64,000 bases of DNA from Roseiconus nitratireducens (GCF_008629675.1 NZ_VWOX01000002.1:558001-622000); one strand, 5' to 3'. Shown: positions 26,457-36,329, counted from the first letter of the stretch. Numbers and translations: made by a program. The notes: a model not told the origin generated them from the sequence alone.

Positions 26457-27701
26457 ATGGAACGCCCTAAAATCGTCGTCATCGGAGCCGGCGCCGCCGG
26501 CTTGATGGCCGCAGCGGAAGCGGCCGAACGAGGTGCCGACGTGTTGCTCCTTGAAAAAAACACCAAAACGGGCGTCAAAATCCTGATGTCCGGCGGAACG
26601 CGCTGCAACATCACGCAGGACACGGACGCCCGCGGAATCGCCTCCGCCTTCGGCAAGGCAGGCCGATTCCTGCAGAAATCGGTGGGGGCATTCGGCCCAG
26701 CCGACGTGCAAACCATGTTCCAGCAAGCCGGCGTCGCGACCAAAACGGAAGCCACCGGCAAGGTCTTTCCCAAATCCGATCGGGCCTTGGATGTTCGCGA
26801 TGCTCTCCAAAGGCGTGCGATCCAGGCGGGAACCCGATTGCGGCTCCGCAGCGGAGTCCAGCGAGTGCTTCCGGACGGCGAGCAGTGGGTCGTGCAGACC
26901 GAATCGGAGTGGCTGCGGTGCGACCGCGTGATCGTCACGGCCGGCGGCCAAAGCTGGCCCGGATGCGGAACCACCGGCGATGCGTATGCCTGGCTGCGAT
27001 CCCTCGGACACACGATCGTTCCCCCCCGGCCGGCGCTGGTCCCGCTGGTCGGCGGCGATCGCTGGACGCACGATCTGTCCGGTCTGACCCTGGAGGACTG
27101 TGTGGCCTCGGTCCATTCGCGCCACCCATCGGGGACCAAGTCCAAACCCCTGATCAGCCGCCGCAGCAGCTGGCTGTTCACTCACTTCGGATTCTCCGGG
27201 CCCGCCGCAATGGACGTCAGCGGGACTTTGACCGCGGCGGCAAGCCTGAGGGATGTTCGCTTGAGAGTGGATCTGGTCCCGGAACTGGCCCCAACCGAAA
27301 TCCAGAGTCGATTGACCGATCGCAGCGACGGCGGTCGGCGAGGCGTGGTCTCAATCGTCAACGAGTGGTTGCCATCCCGCTTGGCCCAGCGGCTGGTCAC
27401 CGCCGCCGGTGCAGATACCACGGTGGCACAACTCTCACGCCCACAATTGGAATCGATGATTCAGTGGCTGAAACAGGCGGAGTTTCCAGTCAGCGGGACA
27501 CGCGGGTTTGCCAAAGCCGAAGTCACCGCCGGCGGTGTGCAATTGTCGGAGGTGGATCCCCGGACAATGCAAAGTCGTCTGGCCCCGGGGCTGTACATCG
27601 CCGGTGAGGTTTTGGATGTCGACGGCTGGATCGGTGGCTACAACTTTCAGGCCGCCTTCAGCACCGGCCGTGCGGCGGGCATTCACGCCAGCGGACACTG
27701 A
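26457..27701 (+). CDS. HI0933-family FAD-dependent oxidoreductase
   Basis: 414 residues from the ATG at 26457; an upstream TTG adds 21 residues that do not fit the family. The dinucleotide fold starts at residue 4 (KIVVIGAGAAGLMAAAEAAE), and the family signature LMSGGTRCNIT follows at about 43-53. The C-terminal FAD-contacting segment is GEVLDVDGWIGGYNFQAAFS. Length and motifs match the HI0933/YhiN family (about 400 residues), flavoproteins of undefined substrate found in most bacteria. The YhiN-like middle domain is intact (VPLVGGDRWTHDLSGLTLE). It faces leuD on the opposite strand across a 69-base gap. A housekeeping role is likely. Confidence 0.9.
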   Translation: MERPKIVVIGAGAAGLMAAAEAAERGADVLLLEKNTKTGVKILMSGGTRCNITQDTDARGIASAFGKAGRFLQKSVGAFGPADVQTMFQQAGVATKTEATGKVFPKSDRALDVRDALQRRAIQAGTRLRLRSGVQRVLPDGEQWVVQTESEWLRCDRVIVTAGGQSWPGCGTTGDAYAWLRSLGHTIVPPRPALVPLVGGDRWTHDLSGLTLEDCVASVHSRHPSGTKSKPLISRRSSWLFTHFGFSGPAAMDVSGTLTAAASLRDVRLRVDLVPELAPTEIQSRLTDRSDGGRRGVVSIVNEWLPSRLAQRLVTAAGADTTVAQLSRPQLESMIQWLKQAEFPVSGTRGFAKAEVTAGGVQLSEVDPRTMQSRLAPGLYIAGEVLDVDGWIGGYNFQAAFSTGRAAGIHASGH

Positions 27702-27770
27702 ACCGCAGGCACAACGAATGATCCGTGCGGAACAATCACGCCGGCCGCAGCTAGGATCACCAGAACCTAA

Positions 27771-28361
27771 TCACCAGGACCTGGCGGCCTCGTACTCGGA
27801 AATTTTGTCGTCGAATTTCAACGTCTGGGCGATGTCGTCCAGCCCCTGCAACAGTTTCTCCCGCCGACTGGGATCCACCTCGAATTCTCGCTGCCACCCC
27901 GATTCGTCTTTGACAATTTGCTGTTCCAGATCCACGGTCAAGCGGTAAGGTCCCTTGGCTGCCGCCTCGAACAGGTAGTCGATGTCGGCTTCGGGCAGCG
28001 TGATTGGAAGCACGCCGTTTTTGAAGCAATTGTTGAAAAAGATGTCGGCAAACGACGGCGCGATCACGCTGCGGAATCCGTAATCGTCCAGCGCCCAAAC
28101 GGCGTGTTCGCGGCTGGATCCGCTCCCAAAATTTCGGCGAGTCACCAGAATCGAAGCCCCCTGCACCTCTGGCTGGTTCAGCTCGAAATTCGGATTCGGT
28201 GTTTCACCGTCCTCTCCAAACCGCCAGTCGTAAAACAGGAACTGTCCGAAGCCGGTCCGTTCGATCCGTTTGAGGAACTGCTTGGGGATGATTTGATCGG
28301 TGTCCACATTGGCGCGATCCATCGTCACCACGGTGCCGGTGTGTTTGGTGAAGCTTTGCAT
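27771..28361 (-). CDS. leuD: 3-isopropylmalate dehydratase small subunit
   Basis: 196 residues, the usual LeuD length. It shows the aconitase swivel-domain motifs: [15 protein letters not shown] at the N-terminus and [21 protein letters not shown] in the middle, plus [15 protein letters not shown]. With LeuC it interconverts 2- and 3-isopropylmalate in leucine biosynthesis in the cytoplasm. The gene is 125 bases downstream of leuC on the same strand, so they are probably co-transcribed in the usual leuC-leuD order. No frameshift or missing motif is seen. Confidence 0.96.
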   Translation of the reverse strand: MQSFTKHTGTVVTMDRANVDTDQIIPKQFLKRIERTGFGQFLFYDWRFGEDGETPNPNFELNQPEVQGASILVTRRNFGSGSSREHAVWALDDYGFRSVIAPSFADIFFNNCFKNGVLPITLPEADIDYLFEAAAKGPYRLTVDLEQQIVKDESGWQREFEVDPSRREKLLQGLDDIAQTLKFDDKISEYEAARSW

Positions 28362-28486
28362 GGGAATCAGAAGAAGGCGTTGAAACGGAAGGCCGACGTC
28401 GACCGGAGATGCGAAGAAACGGAGGGCGAGACGACGATCACCTGCCTCGGCAGGGCGTCGCGGCCAGCTGACGGTTTAGCGGTCGA

Positions 28487-29914
28487 CTAGCTGGACTGGT
28501 AATCCCACTCACGGATATCGACAAAATGGCCTTTGATGGCGGCAGCGGCGGCCATGGCCGGGCTGACCAGGTGCGTTCGACCGCCCTTGCCTTGCCGTCC
28601 TTCGAAGTTGCGGTTGCTGGTGCTGGCACACCGCTCACCGGGCGAAAGTTTGTCGGGGTTCATGGCCAGACACATGCTGCATCCGGCTTCCCGCCAATCA
28701 AAGCCGGCTTCGCGAAACACCTTGTCCAATCCTTCCTTCTCGGCGTGCAACTTGACCTTCCCGCTGCCGGGGACAACCATCGCATTGACGTTGCCGCTGA
28801 CCCGGTGCCCTTTGACGACCTCGGCCGCGGCTCGCAGGTCCTCGATGCGAGCGTTGGTACAGGAGCCGATGAACACGCGATCGATCGCGACATCTTCCAT
28901 CGCGGTGCTGGCGTTCAATCCCATGTAGGCCAACGCGTCGCGGGTGGTTTTCTGGTCGGTGGGATCATCGAAATCCGTCGGATCCGGGGTCTTGTCTTTG
29001 ACGCCGATCACCTGTCCGGGGTTGGTCCCCCAGGTCACCTGCGGCTCGATTTGTGAACCCTGGAAGGAAAGCGAACGATCGTAAGTCGCCCCCGGATCGG
29101 TTGACAGCTGATTCCAACGCTCAACGGCGGCATCGAAATCCTCAGGCGACTCCGGCAGTCCACGCAGGTAGTCGTACGTCGTCTGATCGGGAGCGATCAT
29201 CCCGGCGCGGGCCCCCGCTTCGATGGACATGTTGCACACCGTCATTCGCTCTTCCATCGTCAGCCGGCGGACACAATCCCCGGTGTATTCCAGCACGTAG
29301 CCGGTTCCCCCGGCGGTTCCGATCTGACCGATCAGGTACAGGATCATGTCCTTGGCCGTGACTCCTTTCGCCATCGTTCCGTCGACACGCAGCTCGAACG
29401 TCTTCGGCTTGAATTGCAGCAGCGTTTGCGTCGCCAAAACGTGCTCGACTTCGCTGGTGCCGATTCCGAACGCCAATGCGCCAAAGGCGCCGTGCGTCGC
29501 GGTGTGGCTATCGCCGCAGACGATCGTCATGCCCGGCTGGGTGTACCCGTTTTCCGGACCGATGACGTGCACGATGCCCTGGCGGACGTCGTTGATGTCG
29601 AACAATTGGACGCCGAACTCCTTGCAGTTCTCGCGGAGGGTTTCGATCTGCTTTCGGCTGATCGGGTCGGCAATCGGCAGGGAACGGTCGGTCGTCGGCA
29701 CGTTGTGGTCGGGGGTCGCCAACGTCCGCTCCGGACGCCGCACGCTCCGGCCGTTCAGACGCAACCCTTCGAACGCCTGGGGACTGGTGACTTCATGCAC
29801 CAGGTGCAGATCGATGTACAAAATCGCGGGGCCCGAGGCGGGCTGATGGACGACGTGCTGGTCCCAGATTTTGTCAAGCAAGGTCCGCGGGGCGGACGAA
29901 TTCGCATCGGTCAT
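28487..29914 (-). CDS. leuC: 3-isopropylmalate dehydratase large subunit
   Basis: 475 residues, normal for the bacterial LeuC type. Motifs: [20 protein letters not shown] near the start, [40 protein letters not shown], and the three [4Fe-4S] ligands in [13 protein letters not shown] and [13 protein letters not shown]. It forms the catalytic half of isopropylmalate isomerase with LeuD. No leader peptide with leucine codons or T-box was recognised in the 274 bases upstream (29915-30188), so regulation is not evident. leuA and leuB are not in this window. Confidence 0.97.
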   Translation of the reverse strand: MTDANSSAPRTLLDKIWDQHVVHQPASGPAILYIDLHLVHEVTSPQAFEGLRLNGRSVRRPERTLATPDHNVPTTDRSLPIADPISRKQIETLRENCKEFGVQLFDINDVRQGIVHVIGPENGYTQPGMTIVCGDSHTATHGAFGALAFGIGTSEVEHVLATQTLLQFKPKTFELRVDGTMAKGVTAKDMILYLIGQIGTAGGTGYVLEYTGDCVRRLTMEERMTVCNMSIEAGARAGMIAPDQTTYDYLRGLPESPEDFDAAVERWNQLSTDPGATYDRSLSFQGSQIEPQVTWGTNPGQVIGVKDKTPDPTDFDDPTDQKTTRDALAYMGLNASTAMEDVAIDRVFIGSCTNARIEDLRAAAEVVKGHRVSGNVNAMVVPGSGKVKLHAEKEGLDKVFREAGFDWREAGCSMCLAMNPDKLSPGERCASTSNRNFEGRQGKGGRTHLVSPAMAAAAAIKGHFVDIREWDYQSS

Positions 29915-30188
29915 AGGTGGGGGGGAAGATGTCGGAGGAATTCCTGAATGTCTGGCACAACTGTCCGCGGAAATCGCCGAATTGTCAATGAGCGGCGGAG
30001 CACGGAGAGGGCGGTCGGTAACGAATCGCGTTCAGGAGCCGACACACGACACGGGTGCGAGTTGCGGACCGGACCGACGGGTGCCGTCGTCACGTCAAAA
30101 CGCCTACGATGGCGGCTGACCGCGGGGGGTCGCAGCGTCTGCGAATCCGCCTGCAATCTCGGTTCCCTGAACTCAATGACGGATTGTC

Positions 30189-30614
30189 ATGTCCCGTTGG
30201 ATCGATCGACTCCTGGTTGCGGCTTTGGTGGTCGTGGTCGCCGTCCTGTGCCTGACCGCGTTGCCCTTCCTTGCCGGTCACACCCTGGGCGGCCCCGGAC
30301 TGCTGACCCACATGTTCGCCAGCGGCGCGCTGGTGATCGGACTGCCGGTCTTTGCCCTGGCGTTTTTGCGACACCTGCCCTATCCCTCCCGGGCCGGTCG
30401 GCTGTACTCGCTCGGCTTTCTGGCGACGGTGGCGTTGGGTTTCCTGACCATCGCCACCGTTTTTCTGTGCATGCTGCCCGTGCCCGCGACCGAACAGATG
30501 CACGCCCTGATGACAGCCCACGGCTGGATCGGGTTCGCGATGGTGCCCGCAATCGTGCTGCTGCTGCTGGGCATGCTGCGATCTAGACGAACAGCATCGC
30601 ATCTCCATAGCTGA
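30189..30614 (+). CDS. Four-helix membrane protein, unknown
   Basis: 141 residues with four predicted membrane segments: LLVAALVVVVAVLCLTALPF, LLTHMFASGALVIGLPVFAL, SLGFLATVALGFLTIATVFL and GWIGFAMVPAIVLLLLGML. Histidines lie near helix ends (GHTLGG, LLTHMF, MHALMTAHG), loosely as in cytochrome b561-like haem proteins, but I cannot assign a family. Its 3' end overlaps the queA 3' end by 32 bases in convergent orientation. CTACGATGG at 30103-30111 could be part of its promoter. It appears to be a genuine gene because the helix pattern is regular and the frame is on the strand opposite queA. Confidence 0.65.
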   Translation: MSRWIDRLLVAALVVVVAVLCLTALPFLAGHTLGGPGLLTHMFASGALVIGLPVFALAFLRHLPYPSRAGRLYSLGFLATVALGFLTIATVFLCMLPVPATEQMHALMTAHGWIGFAMVPAIVLLLLGMLRSRRTASHLHS

Positions 30615-31668
30615 AGAACCGGTACTCGTTCTCGATTGCCTTCGCGTAGGCCTCCAGCACCAAATCCCGACCGGCGAAGGCGCTGACCAGCACCAGCAGC
30701 GTGCTCTTGGGAAGATGGAAATTGGTCATCAACGCATCGACGACCTGGAACCGGTAAGGCGGCCGAATGAACAGATCGGTGGTCCCCGTCCAGGGCCCCA
30801 GAGTTCCGCCGAGTGCGTTCGCGGCGCTTTCCAATACCCGCACGCTGGTCGTTCCCACCGCCACACAGCGTCCGCCCTCACGACGGCGCTCGTTGATCAG
30901 TTCGGCGTTCTCTTCCGTGATCTGCCCCCACTCGGTGTGCATCGTGTGGGCGTCCAACGTCTCCGTCTCGATCGGACGAAACGTCCCCAATCCCACGTGC
31001 AGGGTCACCGACGCGGTCTCTGTCCCGCCGGACGTGATTTGCCGCAACAATTGTGAGGTGAAGTGCAGACCGGCCGTCGGTGCCGCGACACTGCCGGGCG
31101 CCTTGGCGAACACCGTCTGGTAGTTCTGCACATCGGCGTCCACCATGTGGCCGTCGCGAATGTAGGGCGGCAGCGGCACGCGGCCATAGTGAGTCAACCA
31201 GTCCGCCGCGGTGTGCATCTCCGGGATCTCGTCCAATTCGGACGCGGGCGGCATAGGGAGCACCAACAGATGGCCCTCCTCGGTCTTGCTGACGACTTGC
31301 AACCGCATTCCGGGAAGGCCGTTCCGGTCCTCCACCGTGATGGTTTCTTCAGCCACCAGCTTTCCGCGCGTCTTGGTCAGCAATTCCCAAACGCCCGAAG
31401 TGGGGTCTTCACGCAAAAAGAGTCCCTGCCAGCGGCCACCGGTCCGGGTGCGAAACCCGACCAGCCGGGCGGGGATAACGCGGCTGTCATTGAGCACCAG
31501 CGTGTCGTCGCTGAGAAGCAAATCGGGCAAGTCGCGGACGTAGTGATGTTCAATGCTGCCCGACTTCCGGTTGACCAGCATCAATCGCGCATCGCTGCGA
31601 GTCGCGAGGGGTTCCTGGGCAATCCGTTCACGCGGCAATTCGTAGTCATACAGGTCGATTTCACTCAT
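30583..31668 (-). CDS. queA: S-adenosylmethionine:tRNA ribosyltransferase-isomerase
   Basis: 361 residues from the ATG at 31668 (MSEIDLYDYELPRERIAQEP). The frame stays open another 64 codons upstream, but that part reads through hairpin repeats and is not protein. Family motifs include LVLNDSRVIPARLVG, TAGLHFT and LHVGLGTFRPIETE in the core, and TNFHLPKSTLLVLVSAFAG near the C-terminus. QueA transfers the ribosyl group of SAM to preQ1 in tRNA to give epoxyqueuosine. Length and motifs are complete. Other queuosine genes are not nearby. Confidence 0.96.
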   Translation of the reverse strand: MSEIDLYDYELPRERIAQEPLATRSDARLMLVNRKSGSIEHHYVRDLPDLLLSDDTLVLNDSRVIPARLVGFRTRTGGRWQGLFLREDPTSGVWELLTKTRGKLVAEETITVEDRNGLPGMRLQVVSKTEEGHLLVLPMPPASELDEIPEMHTAADWLTHYGRVPLPPYIRDGHMVDADVQNYQTVFAKAPGSVAAPTAGLHFTSQLLRQITSGGTETASVTLHVGLGTFRPIETETLDAHTMHTEWGQITEENAELINERRREGGRCVAVGTTSVRVLESAANALGGTLGPWTGTTDLFIRPPYRFQVVDALMTNFHLPKSTLLVLVSAFAGRDLVLEAYAKAIENEYRFFSYGDAMLFV

Positions 31669-31773
31669 GCCGGCAGAGTGTATCGTTTCCCGCCGCCGAA
31701 TCGCAGGGCCCGATCGGACGTCTTCGGATTCGCCGCCGTCGACGCCAAACCACGGGTGAGATCCGAACGCTTT

Positions 31774-32055
31774 CCACCGTCTGGCGACGGTGGCTACCAA
31801 CTGGTTCCAAGGCTCCCGCCTTGGAACCCACGGCACCGAAGGCTCCGCCTTCTCCACCAACGGCCAACGCCAAAGCTCACGGCCCCTCCACCGTCTGGCG
31901 ACGGTGGCTACGACACGTAACTCCTAGCTGGCCGTCCGACACCTCTCCTGGTTCCAAGGCTCCCGCCTTGGAACCCACTGCACCGAAGGCTCTGCCTTCC
32001 CCACCAACGGCCAACGCCAATGCTGACGGCCCCCTCCACCGTCTGGCGACGGTGG
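31774..32055. repeat. Tandem hairpin array upstream of queA
   Basis: Three copies of CCACCGTC-TGGC-GACGGTGG (31774-31793, 31888-31907, 32036-32055) alternate with two copies of GGTTCCAAGG-CTCCCG-CCTTGGAACC (31803-31828, 31950-31975). The block from 31803 to 31907 is repeated almost unchanged at about 31950-32055, including a small AAGGCTC-GCCTT hairpin and a CCACCAACGGCCAACGCCAA spacer. The gap 31669-32113 holds nothing else recognisable. The array lies between queA and the di-haem protein gene, both on the minus strand. Confidence 0.85.
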
Positions 32056-32113
32056 CGACGATGCGTGGCCTGCAACTGCCCACCAGGGTCTGGCCGCTGA
32101 GCGACGAAACGCT

Positions 32114-33841
32114 CTACAGCGAGGCGGCAGGCACGTTGGTCGGCGCGACCAGGGTCTTCAAAAAGGCGATCACGGCGCGACGATCACTGACGGACAGGTC
32201 CAAAAAGCGATCCCGAGTCCCGGACGCCTCACCGTCATGCATGGCAATGGCCTCCAGCAACGTCTCGGCGCGGCCGTCATGCATGTAGGGTGCTGAGTCG
32301 GCGACGCCCCACAGCGGCGGCGTCCGCCATTCCTGGTTGAAGTTCGTCCGTTCGATGTGTTGCCGCAGGTAGCGCGTCTGCCGCACCGTTCCAGATTGCG
32401 TCTCCGTGATGTCACCGGTGACCAGTGGGTCCGAACTGATTTCATCGTCAGTCAGTCGTCGCGAATTGGAGACCTGTTTGTCGCTGTGACCCAACGTAAC
32501 GAACTCAATCGTCTCGGTCGGAACGGTCGGGGCTTGGAATTGGTACCCCCGCTGCCTGCCCAAGCGGCGTCCTCCGCCGGTCCCACGGGCATTGGATCCG
32601 GCGGACCGCGCTCCCCGACGCACCGTCGAAGTCGAGGAAACGTTTGACGTCATGGTCGCCCCGGATCCGTAATACCCGGTCTGAGTCATCGTCCCCGATC
32701 GACTCAGTTGCCCCGCGAAGCTGACTTGCGTCACCGGTGTCATCCGCACGATGTAGGGTTCGGCGCGATTCAGGTCCATCAGTTCATAGCCCATGTCGTG
32801 CAACAACAAATCGCTGTAGACATGCGTTGCCGGTCCCAGACTGGGAACGTGACAGACAGCGCAGCCCACCGCCTCGAACGCCTGCTCTCCGCGTCGCACC
32901 GCTTGCAACCGTTCCGGATCGCTGGGCAGAACCTGCTGCGGGGCCGGAAGCGCCGCCGTGAACGAAGTCATCATCTTGATTTGCTCGTCCGAGATGTCCT
33001 CGCGCGGATTCTTGTAGCCTCGCATGGTCGGATCGGCCGGCTGCAACAAGCGTTTGGTTTCCAGCCCCATTTCGTTCGCACAGGCCTGGTCATTGAATTC
33101 AAGCAACGAAGCGACGTTGGCGCGCCAGCCAAACTTGCCGTACCGACCGTCGCGGAGAGTGCCCGGACGCCCACTGATCTCCGGGTGCCGTTGCTGAACG
33201 CGAACCATTCGGTCCAGATCTTCGTCGCGGACTTGATCGATCAATCCGGCTCCAAACAGGGCGGTGGTGTTGCGTTGAAACAGTCGGGCCCGCAACGTCA
33301 TCGTGTAGCCGCCCGAATGAGCCGAGTACAGCAACGGCATCGAAGAGCCCGCGCGAACCTCATCGGCGTTCAACGGCCCGCCACTGCTGGAGAACTCCGC
33401 CGGCAATTGGTCAAACAAAGACTTTCGCGACGCCGTGAAGAACGGGGTGCCCCCGTGATGCGGCAGGGCCAAGGTGTTGCCGACGACGCCGTTGCTGGCC
33501 ACGAATCCGGGATGAAACTGCGTGACCATCCGGGCGATCACATCGTCGGAGACGTCGCCACCGGTGATTTCAAACTCTTCAATCCCCACGGAGTGAGCGT
33601 TGAACGGAGCTTCACCGCCGCCGCCGACACCGCCCTGGTGGTGACAGGCGACGCAGGAGGTGGCGTTGAACAGCGGCCCCAGTCCGTCGCTTCGCAACGC
33701 CGGGTTCTGGGGCGACCAATTCTTTTCGAACAGCTGCCGGCCCTGTTGAATCTCCAGCGGAGAAACCGCTTCGGCAGCACCCGAAAGAATCCATCCCCCG
33801 ATCAGGACCGCAGCAAGCGATCGTCTTGTGAAGGTGTTCAT
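32114..33841 (-). CDS. Exported di-haem oxidoreductase (DHOR/cytochrome c peroxidase-like)
   Basis: 575 residues from the ATG at 33841, which opens a signal peptide (MNTFTRRSLAAVLIGGWILS). An in-frame ATG at 33916 overlaps the upstream stop by four bases and would add 25 residues; this alternative is real because of the coupling. Two CxxCH sites are seen: CVACH (Cys63-His67) and CAVCH (Cys327-His331). A third recognised segment, WRTPPLWGVADSAPYMHDGR, is at about 505-524. This fits the DHOR family, related to di-haem peroxidases and MauG. Between the second haem and this segment lies about 150 extra residues rich in Ser, Thr, Gly and Arg. Location: periplasm. Substrate unknown. Confidence 0.85.
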   Translation of the reverse strand: MNTFTRRSLAAVLIGGWILSGAAEAVSPLEIQQGRQLFEKNWSPQNPALRSDGLGPLFNATSCVACHHQGGVGGGGEAPFNAHSVGIEEFEITGGDVSDDVIARMVTQFHPGFVASNGVVGNTLALPHHGGTPFFTASRKSLFDQLPAEFSSSGGPLNADEVRAGSSMPLLYSAHSGGYTMTLRARLFQRNTTALFGAGLIDQVRDEDLDRMVRVQQRHPEISGRPGTLRDGRYGKFGWRANVASLLEFNDQACANEMGLETKRLLQPADPTMRGYKNPREDISDEQIKMMTSFTAALPAPQQVLPSDPERLQAVRRGEQAFEAVGCAVCHVPSLGPATHVYSDLLLHDMGYELMDLNRAEPYIVRMTPVTQVSFAGQLSRSGTMTQTGYYGSGATMTSNVSSTSTVRRGARSAGSNARGTGGGRRLGRQRGYQFQAPTVPTETIEFVTLGHSDKQVSNSRRLTDDEISSDPLVTGDITETQSGTVRQTRYLRQHIERTNFNQEWRTPPLWGVADSAPYMHDGRAETLLEAIAMHDGEASGTRDRFLDLSVSDRRAVIAFLKTLVAPTNVPAASL

Positions 33842-33912
33842 ACGGTTTTTTTCGCCTCGGTTTGGATGGGAACGGAACGCTGTGTCATGACCAACACGTT
33901 CACGGATGACGC

Positions 33913-35262
33913 TCATTGACTTCGCCGGAGTAACGCGATGAAACGGCCCGGCAGCTCCGTTTCGCGAACAATCACGGGGTCCCGATTTTTGGCGGGGATG
34001 ATCACGTAACGAACCGGCGGTCCCAGGACGTTGATCGGTTTCAAATCCAAATGATGAGTCAGTTGTGACAACTGCGACAAATCGACGGAATAAAAGCGTT
34101 GCTGTTGGACAAGATCGTGCAGGCGTTGCCAGGCCTCTTGAAGGTTCGTTTGCCCGGCCGTGGAAACCGGTGTTTGCAGGTCCGGCGAACTTTGCCCCGA
34201 ATTTACTGAGAGAACCACGGTGCTGTGCTCGAGTTCAGCGGAGATGCGTTCGGCCAATTCGACCGTGTCGCTTTGATCCGGCGAAAAGCAGACCGGCGGA
34301 AATCCCCACACGCCGGCAATCAACGTCGGGCACAGGGCCGGCACGTCCATTTCCGCAACCAACGGCAACAAAGAATCGCACCAGTCGCGACGCGTCTGCG
34401 GATGTTGTTCCAAAATCAGTAACCGCCGGGCATCGCCCGCACCGGTGAGTCCAAATCGCAGCCGGGCGTCGGCAAAATAAACCGAATCAAACGGTTCGGT
34501 GGCCTGCCTCAATTGGTCGGGCGATGTCACCCAGGACAGTTGTTCCGATGCCGCGACCGGCTCGGCAGGCTCTTCCAACCACGCACCGTTCGCTTGGGCC
34601 AGGGCTTCACGGTAAACACGGCTGACCCGTTCCTTGGCGCGTTCAACCAGAGCGTGCCGGAAGCCACTCGGATCGTCGGCCCAGTGCTTTTGAAGCAACC
34701 TCGTTTCATCGGCGTCTTCGATCATCGTCAGCAGCGTTTCCTCATCGGGAACGCCCACCGAAAACGCGAGCAGTCGGTAGTCACGGTCACACAGGAAGGT
34801 AATCGCCCGCGACGGCTGACCGTGCGGTTCACCCCCGGTGACCTCCTGCGGCAGACCAACCGGCAAGCCTTGAAATCGAATCGACTTCGCGATCCCGGGT
34901 CGCTGCTTCAAGGCAGACCGGTAAGCCTGGGTGACCAGCTCATGGCACCACAACTCCTGCGACGCAACCGACTCTTCATCGTCGCGTTTCATCGCATTGG
35001 AGTGCAGCGTCCGATACGGATCATCGTCGGTTGCCAAAATCAGCACCGACGAGAGCGCGGCATCCGAATCGGACAACGGCTCAAATGCTGTGCCCAGGGA
35101 CAATTCCGGCGGCGGCTCTTCGCCCAACAGATCGCTGGTTGGCCCCAATGCGATCGCAAGCCAAGTGATCGACAGCAACGCGCGGCTTGTAAAGAAACGA
35201 TGAGCAAAACAACTGGCATTTGCCACCAAGTCTGCCCGCGTCGTGAAGCCCCGATCTGACAT
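33913..35262 (-). CDS. Exported protein of unknown function, coupled to di-haem gene
   Basis: 449 residues if translated from the ATG at 35262; a second ATG six codons earlier (35280) is also possible. A hydrophobic segment at about 25-45 (FTSRALLSITWLAIALGP) suggests export or an anchor. The rest is soluble and acidic with no motif I recognise; it is probably an alpha/beta fold (SSVLILATDDDPY, RAITFLCDRDYRLLAFSVGV). Its stop codon lies inside an ATGA overlap with the longer possible start of the di-haem gene, and the two are clearly one transcription unit. A dedicated partner of the di-haem protein, such as an accessory or sensor protein, is my inference. Confidence 0.75.
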   Translation of the reverse strand: MSDRGFTTRADLVANASCFAHRFFTSRALLSITWLAIALGPTSDLLGEEPPPELSLGTAFEPLSDSDAALSSVLILATDDDPYRTLHSNAMKRDDEESVASQELWCHELVTQAYRSALKQRPGIAKSIRFQGLPVGLPQEVTGGEPHGQPSRAITFLCDRDYRLLAFSVGVPDEETLLTMIEDADETRLLQKHWADDPSGFRHALVERAKERVSRVYREALAQANGAWLEEPAEPVAASEQLSWVTSPDQLRQATEPFDSVYFADARLRFGLTGAGDARRLLILEQHPQTRRDWCDSLLPLVAEMDVPALCPTLIAGVWGFPPVCFSPDQSDTVELAERISAELEHSTVVLSVNSGQSSPDLQTPVSTAGQTNLQEAWQRLHDLVQQQRFYSVDLSQLSQLTHHLDLKPINVLGPPVRYVIIPAKNRDPVIVRETELPGRFIALLRRSQ

Positions 35263-35384
35263 CCGAATTGCCGCCCGCAAAAGATAAGAAGTTGGCGTCG
35301 CCCATCATCTAAATTACGTGCCGCGCACCCCCCGTGTCAAATTTTTTGCTTTGCGGTTCCGGCCGCCAACGGGCCCGAATCGGC

Positions 35385-36329
35385 TCAACCCCGTTTGGCA
35401 TTGGCGCGCCCAGCCACCAATTCAGCCCGCTGCCAACGGGCATCGATCGAACGCCGCGGCAGCAAAAACACCGCGACGCCCGTCCAAACGAACGCGAATC
35501 CGATCAACGCGGCAGTTGACAACGGTTCACCAAAATAAAAGGCACCGACAGCGAACTGCAGCGTCGGCCCGATGTATTGCAGGATCCCCAACAAGGACAG
35601 CGGGGCCCGATGCGCTGCGCCGGCAAACAAAGCCAAGGGGGTGATCGTCAGCAGTCCGCCAAACACCAACAAACCTTTCGTGGTCGCGTCGACGCCGCCG
35701 AACACACCCGAGCCGGCTGGCTGCACGCAGGCCAGAAAGACCAGGGTTGGCAGCAACAACACGGTGGTTTCAATCAGCAAGCCGTTGAGCGCATCCAGCT
35801 TGGCCTTTTTCTTTACCAACGCGTACAAGGCGAACGAGCTGGCCATGACGAAGGAGACCCAAGGCACTTCGCCACCGGCCAATGCCATCACCGTGACGCC
35901 CACCGCTGCCAAGGTGATTGCAAACCACCGCAACCCGGATAACCGCTCGCCCAAGACCAACACGCCCAACAGCACGTTGAAAAGAGGGTTGATGTAGTAT
36001 CCCAGCGATGAAAAAAGCACCCGATCGTGGTTCACCGCCCACAGGAATGCCAGCCAGTTCGTTGCCACCAACGCTCCGGCCGTTCCATAAGTGATCCACG
36101 TCCGGCGATCGCGCAAAGCAGCCAGCAGCGCCGCACGACGGGAGACGTCGCTGAAAAAGAATCGCACCGCAGCGATGAGCAACGAAAACACAAACGCCCA
36201 CAGGATTCGGTGCGCCACCAAGTGCGTGGTGGCCATCTGCCCGAGCAGATTCCAGTAGATCGGAAACAGTCCCCACAGCACCTGGGCCGCGATGGCGAGC
36301 ATGGCTCCGAAACGCGTCGAGGCGGACAT
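35385..36329 (-). CDS. rarD: RarD-type EamA permease
   Basis: 314 residues from the ATG at 36329 (MSASTRFGAMLAIAAQVLWG), which matches the RarD N-terminus; another ATG at 36368 adds 13 residues. About ten hydrophobic helices are present. RarD-family landmarks include GLFPIYWNLLGQMATTHLVA, RILWAFVFSL and a C-terminal GILQYIGPTLQFAVGAFYFG. RarD belongs to the drug/metabolite transporter superfamily; chloramphenicol sensitivity gives the name, but the natural substrate is unknown. It is divergent from the DUF58 operon across about 500 bases. No Shine-Dalgarno is obvious. Confidence 0.88.
   Translation of the reverse strand: MSASTRFGAMLAIAAQVLWGLFPIYWNLLGQMATTHLVAHRILWAFVFSLLIAAVRFFFSDVSRRAALLAALRDRRTWITYGTAGALVATNWLAFLWAVNHDRVLFSSLGYYINPLFNVLLGVLVLGERLSGLRWFAITLAAVGVTVMALAGGEVPWVSFVMASSFALYALVKKKAKLDALNGLLIETTVLLLPTLVFLACVQPAGSGVFGGVDATTKGLLVFGGLLTITPLALFAGAAHRAPLSLLGILQYIGPTLQFAVGAFYFGEPLSTAALIGFAFVWTGVAVFLLPRRSIDARWQRAELVAGRANAKRG

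Noticed and set aside
33842..33916. Longer start of the di-haem protein at 33916
   Set aside because: Not fully excluded; the ATG at 33841 directly precedes a normal signal peptide, so I prefer it, but the ATGA overlap supports the longer form.
32708..33919. Plus-strand frame of 403 residues opposite the di-haem gene
   Set aside because: Basic, motif-free translation of the complementary strand; the minus strand has two haem motifs.
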